From Planktothrix sp. UBA8402 (GTDB lineage Bacteria; Cyanobacteriota; Cyanobacteriia; Cyanobacteriales; Microcoleaceae), in the NCBI GenBank assembly GCA_003456035.1, contig DMPJ01000371.1, forward strand, positions 1 through 9,082: a stretch of 9,082 nt of DNA, given 5' to 3'. Both the position numbers and the translations under genes were made by a program. The notes under the pieces are model-generated. The model worked only from the letters and a program-made list of their open reading frames with translations, was not told the DNA's origin and did no database searches. Of the stretch, positions 1 to 5,519 are shown one piece after another. The stretch's first letter is position 1. Each line of letters begins with the position of its first letter.

Positions 1-61
1 ATTTATTGTACATATCTAAGGTTAAGGCGAACCCGCCCCTACAATTGGTAACTATTCTAAC
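1..61. other. Intergenic edge downstream of the FAS1 genes
   Basis: This AT-rich edge lies past the stop of the last minus-strand gene. The only structure seen is a small GC-rich hairpin at 26-37, described separately. No convincing terminator with a U-run is visible on the minus strand, so the FAS1 transcript may continue past the window edge. Confidence 0.5.
24..40. repeat. GC-rich hairpin fragment, possible dispersed cyanobacterial repeat
   Basis: GGCG at 26-29 pairs with CGCC at 34-37 around an AACC loop, inside otherwise AT-rich DNA. Read on the minus strand it is TAGGGGCGGGTTCGCC. This resembles the short GTAGGGGCG-type repeats scattered between genes in many filamentous cyanobacteria. 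Membership of such a family is from memory and cannot be shown from one copy. Confidence 0.35.
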
Positions 62-667
62 TTATTGAGGTAGAATTAATATTTGGTCAATGACATGAAT
101 TACTCCATTACTCGCCGGAATATCAGAATCAATTATCGTGGCATTTCCGACTTTAATTTGATTTTTCTTGGTCTTAATAGTAACAGAATCTCCTTCTAAA
201 GTTTTTAGTTTTCCTGATTTTAAATCTGTTGTTGTAATTTTACCAGGAATTACATGATATTCTAATAATTCGGTAAATCGGTTGAGGTTTTGCGATTTTA
301 AAATCGCATCTAAAATTTGTTGTGGTAACTTGGCTAGAGCTTCATCTGTGGGCGCAAAAATAGTAAAATCTCCCTGTTTTAAAGCATCTAATAATCCAAT
401 GGATTGTAAAATCATCCCTAGGATTTTAAAGCGTTCATCGGATAAAATAACAGTGGCTAAATCTCCGACCACACCTTGAATCACTTTTGGAGAAATAGGA
501 ATTTGAGCCAAATCTTGGCTAGGTTGGCGACAAATTAGTTCGGAATTGGCAGACATTTGAACTTCGGCGGCGACTGCCGGGGAAATAGTTCCTAATGTTA
601 ATAAACTCAAAATACTGATAATTCCTAAACTTTTGCCTTGGGTTTGATTTTCTATTAAATTATTCAT
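62..667 (-). CDS. Secreted fasciclin (FAS1) domain protein, second of a tandem pair
   Basis: This is a 201-residue exported protein with one FAS1 domain, a fold used in extracellular adhesion and surface interactions. The N-terminus has a hydrophobic segment (about 14-33) ending in AVAA, consistent with a Sec signal peptide cut near residue 34. The FAS1 domain fills residues 61-200. Its H1-type motif FTIFAPTDEALAKLP is at 101-115, the family YH pair at 137-138, and the closing H2-type motif NGVIHVIDQILILP at 187-200. The ATG is supported by AGAGGA at 675-680, seven bases upstream. It follows the neighbouring FAS1 gene after 27 bases and is clearly its paralogue. It differs in a longer mature N-terminal linker (34-60) containing one cysteine (C46). 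The ligand is unknown; in bacteria such proteins are often periplasmic or cell-surface. Family call is secure, biological role is not. Confidence 0.93.
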   Translation of the reverse strand: MNNLIENQTQGKSLGIISILSLLTLGTISPAVAAEVQMSANSELICRQPSQDLAQIPISPKVIQGVVGDLATVILSDERFKILGMILQSIGLLDALKQGDFTIFAPTDEALAKLPQQILDAILKSQNLNRFTELLEYHVIPGKITTTDLKSGKLKTLEGDSVTIKTKKNQIKVGNATIIDSDIPASNGVIHVIDQILILPQ

Positions 668-674
668 GGTTTTA

Positions 675-680
675 TCCTCT
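675..680 (-). promoter_or_regulatory. Shine-Dalgarno site of the second FAS1 gene
   Basis: AGAGGA on the minus strand lies seven bases before the ATG at 667 and fixes that start. It sits inside the 27-base gap after the upstream FAS1 gene, consistent with a shared transcript. Confidence 0.7.
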
Positions 681-694
681 ACAAATTATTAAAA

Positions 695-1249
695 TTATTC
701 AGGTAAAATCACCGCATCAATTACATGAATCACACCATTTGTAGCAGGAACATCGGCTTTAATTACCGTTGCGTTATCAACTTTTACCGATGAACCTAAT
801 TGAATCTTAATCGTATCACCTTGTAAAGTTTCGACTTCTCCAGATTTTAGGTCAGTTGATAATACATTTCCAGGCACAATATGATAGGTCAAAATTTTAA
901 CTAATTGGGCTTTATTCTCTGGTTTCAGTAAGTCTTCTAAAACTCCTGGAGGAAGTTCAGAAAAGGCTTTATCTGTTGGTGCAAATAGGGTAAATGGCCC
1001 TGCTCCTTTAATCGTATCAACTAAGTCCGCCGCTTGTAATGCTTGGGTTAGAATTCTAAATTCACCCGCGCTAACAATGGTATCAATAATATCCAGGGAA
1101 GTTGTAGCCGGAATTTGAGTAATTTCGGTTGAGTTTGTTAAAGTGTAATTATGCAGTTGAGCTTGAACGGGTAAAATCCCGAATAGCGTCACCCCAACAA
1201 CACCTACAAACCCAGCTATGAATTTTTGCGAGTAATTTTGAATGGTCAT
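695..1249 (-). CDS. Secreted fasciclin (FAS1) domain protein, first of a tandem pair
   Basis: This is a 184-residue exported protein with a single FAS1 domain. Residues 10-30 are hydrophobic and end in PVQA, a good Sec signal peptide with cleavage near residue 30. The mature protein starts with a short polar linker (31-50). The FAS1 domain follows, with FTLFAPTDKAFSELP at 86-100, the YH pair at 122-123 and NGVIHVIDAVILP at 171-183. At this length it is a minimal one-domain FAS1 protein, the common bacterial form. No clear Shine-Dalgarno precedes the ATG, but the start leaves a complete signal peptide. It lies 39 bases after the metallo-beta-lactamase-like gene and 27 before the second FAS1 gene, so all three exported proteins may share a transcript. 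A role in cell-surface adhesion is inferred from the family only. Confidence 0.93.
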   Translation of the reverse strand: MTIQNYSQKFIAGFVGVVGVTLFGILPVQAQLHNYTLTNSTEITQIPATTSLDIIDTIVSAGEFRILTQALQAADLVDTIKGAGPFTLFAPTDKAFSELPPGVLEDLLKPENKAQLVKILTYHIVPGNVLSTDLKSGEVETLQGDTIKIQLGSSVKVDNATVIKADVPATNGVIHVIDAVILPE

Positions 1250-1288
1250 AATTGGCTATCAAACACAAATAGAGATGGAGACTTTCAG

Positions 1289-2092
1289 TTAACTTTTAGG
1301 AGTAACATCAAAGTTATAACTTAAGACGTTAATTATCGGCCCTTGTTTCGGTAAATCATCTGTTGTTAATGTCAGTGTATCGGTTTGTTTGATTTGTATT
1401 GATGTTCCCGCCATGACGGATAAAAAATTATCAACGGATTCAATATCACAGGCCGTTACGTCCGCCGCCAAGGTGCGATAATGGGTGGGGATGACTATTT
1501 TAGGATTCAGAAATTCAATCGTTTTTTTTGCTTCTTCTGGAGTATAGGATTTCGCCCCTCCTCCCACCGGAATCAACATTAAATCTGGACGACCAATTAA
1601 AATCCGTTCTTCCATTCCCAAGGGCCCGGCTAATCCACCTAAATGTAAAATTTTAATTCCCGCTTGTTTCCACAACCAAGCTACATTTATCCCAAATTGT
1701 CGGCCATTAAATCTATCTTTAAGGGTGCGAATTCCTTGAATTTGATTACCATTAAATTGATAAACCCCGGGTTCATATAATAAGGCTGGATTTCCTGTAA
1801 ATCCTTCGGTCACACCCTCATCTAAAAGACGGCTACTAATTAAGATTAAATCGGTTTGAACTTGTTGGGGACTTCGATAACCTGCGGTACATCCAATTGG
1901 GCGAAAAGGATTAACTAAAATTCTTAATCCTCCCCCGGTAAATAAAAAGGAAGTATGTCCTAACCATTTTACAGTTAGGGTATTTTCAGAAGTAGATTGT
2001 GCGGAAGAATTTTGCCATTGAGATGTTAACCCAGTTGCTAATGTGGTTAATAGTGTTGTAGTTGTTAATTGAATTAATTTTCGCCGTTTCAT
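1289..2092 (-). CDS. Exported metallo-beta-lactamase-fold protein with degraded metal motif
   Basis: This 267-residue protein has an UlaG/RomA-like metallo-beta-lactamase fold. The N-terminus has twin arginines (R3-R4) followed by KLI and a hydrophobic stretch to about residue 22, a Tat-like signal probably cut near residue 31-33. The fold is recognisable from WLGHTSF (43-49), LVNPF (60-63 region), LHLGGL (149-154), LIPVGGGAKSYTPEEAKKTIEFLNPK (173-198) and IPTHYR (201-206). The defining HxHxDH ligand motif, expected after LILIS at 82-86, reads SRLLDE instead. Both central histidines (S87, L89) and the last one (E92) are gone; only D91 remains. H46, H150 and H204 persist. Ordinary dinuclear zinc hydrolase activity is therefore doubtful. 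I recall similar cyanobacterial proteins with the same change, so it is probably a conserved variant rather than a decayed gene. It starts 37 bases after trpG. The substrate is unknown. Confidence 0.87.
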   Translation of the reverse strand: MKRRKLIQLTTTTLLTTLATGLTSQWQNSSAQSTSENTLTVKWLGHTSFLFTGGGLRILVNPFRPIGCTAGYRSPQQVQTDLILISSRLLDEGVTEGFTGNPALLYEPGVYQFNGNQIQGIRTLKDRFNGRQFGINVAWLWKQAGIKILHLGGLAGPLGMEERILIGRPDLMLIPVGGGAKSYTPEEAKKTIEFLNPKIVIPTHYRTLAADVTACDIESVDNFLSVMAGTSIQIKQTDTLTLTTDDLPKQGPIINVLSYNFDVTPKS

Positions 2093-2129
2093 AATATTGG
2101 GATTGACGTATCAATAGATTAAATGACAA

Positions 2130-2717
2130 TTATATTCGTTCTAGGAAGTTTCTTAGAAGTTGTTTTCCATTCTGGGTCAAAACGCTTTCCGGGTGAAATT
2201 GTACCCCTTGAATGTGGGGATAGTCCCGATGACGAACCCCCATAATTGTCCCATCTTCTACCCATCCGGTAATTTCTAAAATATCGGGACAGGTTTCTCG
2301 TTCAATTACTAGGCTATGATAGCGAGTTGCTATTAAGGGACTCTCTAAATTTTGAAAAACACCCACACCTGTATGATGGATGGGGGATGTTTTTCCGTGC
2401 ATTAGTTCGGGTGCAGAAATAATATTTCCCCCAAATACTTGACCAATACTTTGATGACCTAAACATACTCCCAAAATGCAGAAAGTCGGCCCTAATTCTC
2501 GAATTAATTCGAGGGAAATTCCAGCATCTTCGGGACGACCTGGCCCTGGTGAAATTACCACCGCATCGGGTTTCATTTGACGAATTTCTTCTAGGGAAAT
2601 CCGATCATTTCTAAATACCTGAACTTCAGCAGCAATGGGTAATTCTTGCCCTAGTTCGCCTAAATATTGAACAATATTGTATGTAAAACTATCGTAATTA
2701 TCAATAACAATAATCAA
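2130..2717 (-). CDS. trpG: Glutamine amidotransferase subunit, anthranilate/aminodeoxychorismate synthase component II
   Basis: This 195-residue class I glutamine amidotransferase releases ammonia from glutamine. It passes the ammonia to the chorismate-binding partner TrpE (anthranilate, tryptophan pathway) or PabB (aminodeoxychorismate, folate pathway). The opening MIIVIDNYDSFTYN is canonical for TrpG/PabA. The oxyanion region SPGPGRP is at 56-62, the nucleophile C85 lies in GVCLGHQ (83-89), the HGK motif is at 107-109, and the triad is completed by H175 and E177 in FHPES. Length is normal. The start codon is TTG (2715-2717); no ATG lies nearby and the family N-terminus begins exactly here. 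AGGAG at 2726-2730 is eight bases upstream, inside the last codons of dgkA, so translation is probably coupled. No trpE or pabB is in the window. One subunit commonly serves both enzymes in bacteria, so the trpG/pabA choice is open. Confidence 0.95.
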   Translation of the reverse strand: MIIVIDNYDSFTYNIVQYLGELGQELPIAAEVQVFRNDRISLEEIRQMKPDAVVISPGPGRPEDAGISLELIRELGPTFCILGVCLGHQSIGQVFGGNIISAPELMHGKTSPIHHTGVGVFQNLESPLIATRYHSLVIERETCPDILEITGWVEDGTIMGVRHRDYPHIQGVQFHPESVLTQNGKQLLRNFLERI

Positions 2718-2720
2718 GGG

Positions 2721-3236
2721 TTAAACTCCTGAAAATATAACTTGAATCCAGATGAATAGCGGGGGGAAAAGTAAGATTCCCGCTACAAATAATGCCACTA
2801 AAGCGGAGATTAAAACCGCCGCCGCCGCACAATCTTTAGCAATTCCGGCTAAATCATGGTAGGACTGACCAACGGTTAAGTCAACCAACGATTCTATCGC
2901 CGTATTCAATAATTCCATAGCGATAACCGCACCAATGGTTAGGCCAATAATTGCGATTTCCACCCGAGTTAACTGCAAAAAAAGACCCAAGCCAATTGCT
3001 AGGGTTCCGATGATAGTATGAATCCGAAAGTTTCTTTGAGTTATAAAGGCATAACTAATTCCTGTCCAAGCATATTTAAAGCTGAGTAATAAATTAGAAG
3101 CTATTTTCCAAGATAATTCCCTATCATATTTTTTTCCCATAATATCTGTAAGATTAGACTTAGATCCAGTTGTTTCTTTAGTAAGAGGAATCAACGGAGT
3201 GGAAAACTTTGAAAGAGAGGGTTTGTCGATATTCAT
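2721..3236 (-). CDS. dgkA: Diacylglycerol/undecaprenol kinase family membrane protein
   Basis: This 171-residue integral membrane kinase belongs to the DgkA family. The family phosphorylates diacylglycerol or undecaprenol with ATP at the inner membrane, recycling lipid carriers or feeding phosphatidate synthesis. Membrane segments are at about 72-90, 92-112 and 137-168. The signature is intact: E108-LLNTAIESLVD (to D119) followed by AKDCAAAAV (133-141), which supply the metal and nucleotide ligands. A polar N-terminal extension of about 38 residues precedes the usual family start near LSWKIASN. It is retained because TCCTT at 3245-3249 gives an AAGGA Shine-Dalgarno eight bases from this ATG. 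It is followed after three bases by trpG and preceded by ybeY after 123 bases. The ybeY-dgkA-trpG order also occurs in other cyanobacteria (from memory, Synechocystis slr0053-slr0055). Substrate, DAG or undecaprenol, cannot be told from sequence. Confidence 0.92.
   Translation of the reverse strand: MNIDKPSLSKFSTPLIPLTKETTGSKSNLTDIMGKKYDRELSWKIASNLLLSFKYAWTGISYAFITQRNFRIHTIIGTLAIGLGLFLQLTRVEIAIIGLTIGAVIAMELLNTAIESLVDLTVGQSYHDLAGIAKDCAAAAVLISALVALFVAGILLFPPLFIWIQVIFSGV
2726..2730 (-). promoter_or_regulatory. Shine-Dalgarno site deciding the TTG start of trpG
   Basis: AGGAG on the minus strand overlaps the final codons of dgkA (stop at 2721-2723) and is eight bases from the TTG at 2715-2717. 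This spacing is ideal and is the main DNA evidence for the TTG start. It also implies that ribosomes finishing dgkA can re-initiate on trpG. Confidence 0.8.
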
Positions 3237-3359
3237 TCGTTTAATCCTTGGCTGACTAGGTTTTCACGTTTTCCAAGTTTAGGTCTGAATTTGGGCAACA
3301 ATTTATCACATTTTTTTAGATAATTTGTTCATTATGATTTCTGAACCTGAACTCATCTT
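3237..3359. other. Intergenic spacer between ybeY and dgkA
   Basis: This 123-base AT-rich spacer lies within the minus-strand run. It contains a T7 run near 3311-3317 and a tandem CTGAAC hexamer pair around 3340-3351, but no stem-loop strong enough to call a terminator. The dgkA ribosome binding site occupies 3245-3249. A dgkA promoter here is possible but none is clear. Confidence 0.4.
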
Positions 3360-3920
3360 TTAAACCCTTAAATCAACTATTTCTAGTAGTATCCGTTGTT
3401 GGTCTAACATTTCGGTTAAACTTTGATCATCGGGATGATCCCAACCTAAAAGATGTAATAAACCGTGAGTCGCTAACCATCCTAGCTCAATTTTTAGGGA
3501 ATGTCCTTGCTGTTGAGCTTGATGATAAGCGGTTTCCACCGAAATTACAATATCACCAAGATACAGCGATTCAGCAGAAAATTCTTCTGGAGGTTGGGGA
3601 CAATCGACCTCTAATGTAGCAAAGGCTAACACATCGGTAGGTTGATTTTGGGAACGATACTGAGTATTTAATATTTCTATCTCCGTATTATCCGTAAGAC
3701 GTAAGCTTAACTCGTAACTGGATGCGGTAGGAAGATACGGGTGTAAATGATTCAGCCAAATTTGGAACCAATGTTCCCATTCTGTCTGGTTCAATTGATA
3801 GTCAATCCCCAGGGGAGAAGACTTGATAATATTATCTTTATTGGAGTTATTCTCTGAGTTTTCTAACTCAAATTTATCCCCAAAACAGTCCTGTATACTA
3901 ACTTCAACCTGTATAGTCAT
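3360..3920 (-). CDS. ybeY: Endoribonuclease YbeY, rRNA maturation factor
   Basis: YbeY is a zinc-dependent single-strand endoribonuclease that acts in 16S rRNA 3' end maturation and 70S ribosome quality control in the cytoplasm. The hallmark HGxLHLxGxDH is present as HGLLHLLGWDH at 152-162, with zinc ligands H152, H156 and H162. Supporting blocks are LNTQYRSQNQPTDVLAF (84-100) and the strand LGDIVIS (121-127). At 186 residues it is about 30 longer than the E. coli protein. The extra length includes an N-terminal Asn/Ser/Lys-rich stretch (about 19-35) that looks unstructured. The ATG has no clear Shine-Dalgarno, so a slightly different start is possible. It lies 32 bases after the DUF3285 gene and 123 before dgkA. 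Identity is secure from the catalytic motif. Confidence 0.95.
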   Translation of the reverse strand: MTIQVEVSIQDCFGDKFELENSENNSNKDNIIKSSPLGIDYQLNQTEWEHWFQIWLNHLHPYLPTASSYELSLRLTDNTEIEILNTQYRSQNQPTDVLAFATLEVDCPQPPEEFSAESLYLGDIVISVETAYHQAQQQGHSLKIELGWLATHGLLHLLGWDHPDDQSLTEMLDQQRILLEIVDLRV

Positions 3921-3952
3921 TAATAAAAAATAAACATAAAAATTTAAAGAAA

Positions 3953-4144
3953 TTAACGAGTTAAATAGGCTATTCCGACCAGAAATCCGACTAAACTTAC
4001 TGTGGTTAATGCCAAGTGAAATAGGGATTTTCCGCCTTTACGAACCATATTTCGCATCGCTAATTTAATATAGCTGGGTTGGGGTTCTTTGGGGTTGACC
4101 TGGGGTTCTAGGTCTGGACTAGAGGGGGAAGATGGGGTATTCAT
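3953..4144 (-). CDS. Small DUF3285-type single-helix membrane protein
   Basis: This small protein has a Pro/Ser-rich N-terminus, a basic patch LAMRNMVRKGGKSLFHL and one C-terminal transmembrane helix ending in GIAYLTR. The block SYIKLAMRNMVRKGGKSL matches my recollection of DUF3285, a cyanobacterial family of about 60-70 residues with no known role. The basic segment before the helix suggests a membrane-inserted C-terminal tail anchor. I chose the ATG at 4142-4144 (63 residues) because MNTPSSPSSP fits the family length. An upstream in-frame ATG at 4184-4186 would add 14 residues, and neither has a Shine-Dalgarno. It is followed by ybeY after 32 bases and preceded by the thioredoxin-fold gene. 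No function is assigned. Confidence 0.8.
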   Translation of the reverse strand: MNTPSSPSSPDLEPQVNPKEPQPSYIKLAMRNMVRKGGKSLFHLALTTVSLVGFLVGIAYLTR

Positions 4145-4189
4145 TGAGGGATTTTGATAGGAAAATAGACCGACTGACTCGATCATAAC

Positions 4190-4206
4190 TAAAATGTAAC
4201 ATTTTA
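4190..4206. promoter_or_regulatory. 17-base perfect inverted repeat upstream of the DUF3285 gene
   Basis: TAAAATG (4190-4196) and CATTTTA (4200-4206) are exact inverted copies around TAA. The dyad lies just outside the longer possible DUF3285 start and could be an operator or a weak hairpin. No regulator is implied by known consensus sequences that I recognise. Confidence 0.35.
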
Positions 4207-4210
4207 TGAA

Positions 4211-4218
4211 GCGATCGC
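4211..4218. repeat. HIP1 octamer GCGATCGC
   Basis: This is an exact GCGATCGC palindrome, the highly iterated palindrome typical of many cyanobacterial genomes. It lies between the thioredoxin-fold gene and the DUF3285 gene. It is a lineage marker rather than a gene-specific signal. Confidence 0.85.
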
Positions 4219-4255
4219 TCGGTCGAATCTATATTCGGTGATATCCCGCAGATAT

Positions 4256-4873
4256 TTACTTCTGGGTGGGGACTAACTCTGTGTTAAATTCATTGAAGGA
4301 ACGACGTCGCAATTCAACAGATTCAGCACGAGGCAATAAATTAAAGACTTGGCGAAACCCATCATCAACGGTTTCAAAGGCGATTTGTCCGGGTTTATCT
4401 AAAACTACTTTCCCTGACTGGTCAATTAATACAGTTTGGGGAACATAGCCTTTGTAATAATAACCCGGTTCCTGGGGGGAATTTTTGGCGTCGGGTAATA
4501 GGGTATCAACATTTACCGGAATAAAGTCCGCCTCCCTTCCGTAAAAACGCTGAAGTTCAGATACTGTGTTGACAAATTTTTTACAATCCTTACTATCATC
4601 CAAAAAGAAGACTAATAATGAGGGTCTACCTTGGTTCATGGATTCTGTTAAGGTGACCCTAGGGGGAACCAAAGAACCATTCCCAGCATACAGCGCAAAA
4701 ATATTACCATCAAAGCGATCATCATCCAAAGCTGCTAATGCCGAAGGAGTAATGGTCAAAAAGAATACACAAATGATCAAAAAGGTAGTCAGCAGGGTTT
4801 TGAAACCCCTAGAACCCGGAAAGCACTGTGGAAGGACATTGAATCGGGGAGAATTCCATCGAGTTAAACGCAT
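4256..4873 (-). CDS. Thioredoxin-fold thylakoid membrane protein lacking CXXC
   Basis: This is a 205-residue membrane-anchored or exported protein with a thioredoxin-like domain. Residues 25-46 are strongly hydrophobic and end in SALAAL, a signal peptide or anchor. The domain spans about 75-175: strand LLVFFL, then DDSKDCKKF where the active site should be, helix VNTVSELQRFYG, strand FIPVNVDT, and the cis-proline block GYVPQTVLID with P145. The usual CXXC reads SKDC, with S94 replacing the first cysteine and C97 retained, so dithiol redox exchange is not expected. The sequence resembles a cyanobacterial family that I recall being annotated as a thylakoid membrane photosystem I accumulation factor; treat this as a likely but unverified identity. 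The start is the ATG at 4871-4873; a TTG at 4883-4885 would add four residues. No Shine-Dalgarno is clear. It faces away from apcA, 685 bases off, so both photosynthesis genes share one control region. Confidence 0.85.
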   Translation of the reverse strand: MRLTRWNSPRFNVLPQCFPGSRGFKTLLTTFLIICVFFLTITPSALAALDDDRFDGNIFALYAGNGSLVPPRVTLTESMNQGRPSLLVFFLDDSKDCKKFVNTVSELQRFYGREADFIPVNVDTLLPDAKNSPQEPGYYYKGYVPQTVLIDQSGKVVLDKPGQIAFETVDDGFRQVFNLLPRAESVELRRRSFNEFNTELVPTQK

Positions 4874-4892
4874 ATTATGGAGCAAGCCATTG

Positions 4893-4910
4893 AGATTCTA
4901 AACAGAATCT
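4893..4910. promoter_or_regulatory. Perfect 7-bp dyad in front of the thioredoxin-fold gene
   Basis: AGATTCT (4893-4899) and AGAATCT (4904-4910) are perfect inverted copies around AAAC. The element lies about 20 bases upstream of the minus-strand ATG, immediately downstream of a possible -10 box. It could be an operator or a 5' UTR hairpin. Confidence 0.4.
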
Positions 4911-4911
4911 A

Positions 4912-4940
4912 TTGTTACATTTTTGGGTGTATTTTAGCAA
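4912..4940 (-). promoter_or_regulatory. Possible sigma-70-like promoter for the minus-strand run
   Basis: On the minus strand TTGCTA (4935-4940) is separated by 17 bases from TAACAA (4912-4917). The -35 box matches consensus at four of six bases and the -10 box at only three. Position and spacing fit a promoter for the thioredoxin-fold gene, but the boxes are weak. Confidence 0.3.
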
Positions 4941-4941
4941 A

Positions 4942-4949
4942 GCGATCGC
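4942..4949. repeat. HIP1 octamer GCGATCGC
   Basis: This is a second exact HIP1 palindrome, inside the divergent control region. A related partial copy (GCGATCGG) is near 4982. Confidence 0.85.
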
Positions 4950-5201
4950 TTTTATTCCTTTTTGAATTTTAGGTTATAACAGCGATCGGCTAATTCAAGA
5001 AGTTCTATATTTTGAAAACGATTAATTTGCTGATCAATCCTCGGAAAAAAAGTTCAGAACCAGATTTAAAAACATTAACATCTCAACCGTCAACACCTAA
5101 ACGGTCAACCCTCGATTTTCTGGCAATGTTAAAAACTATTACGATCCCGCTAAGAATGTGTACTCCATGCCTCAAAATACAAGCGATAGGTAGTGACGGT
5201 A

Positions 5202-5219
5202 TTGGGCATAATGTCCCAA
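5202..5219. promoter_or_regulatory. 18-base near-palindrome upstream of apcA
   Basis: TTGGGCATAATGTCCCAA reads as TTGGG-CAT and ATG-T-CCCAA, with a single extra T. It could be a regulator binding site or form an RNA hairpin if transcribed. It contains CATAAT, a fair -10 hexamer, but no -35 box lies at the right distance. Confidence 0.35.
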
Positions 5220-5242
5220 GCTAGTTGCCCCATTGAATGTAG

Positions 5243-5273
5243 CCCGAAAGGGAGCAGCATGGGAATCCGCTGC
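5243..5273 (+). other. Two adjacent small hairpins, one with a GAAA tetraloop
   Basis: CCC-GAAA-GGG at 5243-5252 is a compact GNRA-capped hairpin. It is followed at once by GCAGC (5254-5258) pairing with GCTGC (5269-5273), with an inner GG/CC pair. The density of structure in a stretch with no gene suggests a structured RNA or long leader. I could not match it to SRP RNA, cobalamin or other riboswitch consensus patterns. Confidence 0.35.
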
Positions 5274-5394
5274 CGAAAAGCCAGTGGAGGATATCAAACT
5301 TGTGAACTGTCTGTCCCCTAAAAATCTCAAAAATTTTTCCGGGTGGCAACAAGCAGCAGGAAGCGAACCGATAAAAATCTTAAACAAAATAGAT

Positions 5395-5423
5395 TTGATT
5401 GCGGATCAAAAAGCAGATACACT
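5395..5423 (+). promoter_or_regulatory. Probable apcA promoter
   Basis: TTGATT (5395-5400) and TACACT (5418-5423) are separated by exactly 17 bases, each matching sigma-70 consensus at four of six positions. A start near 5430 would give a leader of about 130 bases before the apcA ATG. Further upstream promoters cannot be excluded. Confidence 0.5.
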
Positions 5424-5436
5424 CTAGTCATAACCT

Positions 5437-5519
5437 GATCCAGAAGGTATCTGAACAAGTAGGAACGCTCATCGGTAACGATGAGGCTCTCCGACTCAGT
5501 TAATGGGTTTCGGGAGAGC
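5437..5519 (+). promoter_or_regulatory. Structured apcA leader with three successive hairpins
   Basis: Three stems follow one another. GATCC (5437-5441) pairs with GG-T-ATC (5446-5451, one bulge) around AGAA. CTCATCG (5468-5474) pairs perfectly with CGATGAG (5479-5485) under a GTAA (GNRA) loop. GCTCTCC (5486-5492) pairs perfectly with GGAGAGC (5513-5519). The last two abut without a gap and could stack coaxially. The region from the last stem to the ATG has no Shine-Dalgarno at normal distance; the nearest, AGGA at 5527-5530, is about 28 bases away. The leader may stabilise the abundant mRNA or control its translation; this is inference. Confidence 0.5.

Noticed and set aside
4566..4901. Plus-strand open frame of 111 codons opposite the thioredoxin-fold gene
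   Set aside because: It is antisense to a gene with a clear signal peptide and fold, and has no recognisable features of its own.
5012..5224. Open frame of 70 codons upstream of apcA
   Set aside because: It starts at TTG without a Shine-Dalgarno, has no recognisable domain, and overlaps the palindrome. It is better explained as control-region DNA.
5240..5290. Segment with GGAGCAGC and GGGAATCC, reminiscent of SRP RNA or a cobalamin riboswitch
   Set aside because: The CAGG side of the SRP loop and the ordered cobalamin core elements are both missing. It is kept only as unexplained structure.
5233..5427. Open frame of 64 codons just upstream of the apcA promoter
   Set aside because: It covers GNRA hairpins and the promoter, shows no protein family features and lacks a good ribosome binding site.
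5431..5462. ACCTGATCCAG, resembling the 3' part of a TPP riboswitch
   Set aside because: The matching 5' half with GGGG...CTGAGA is absent and the gene downstream is apcA, not a thiamine gene.
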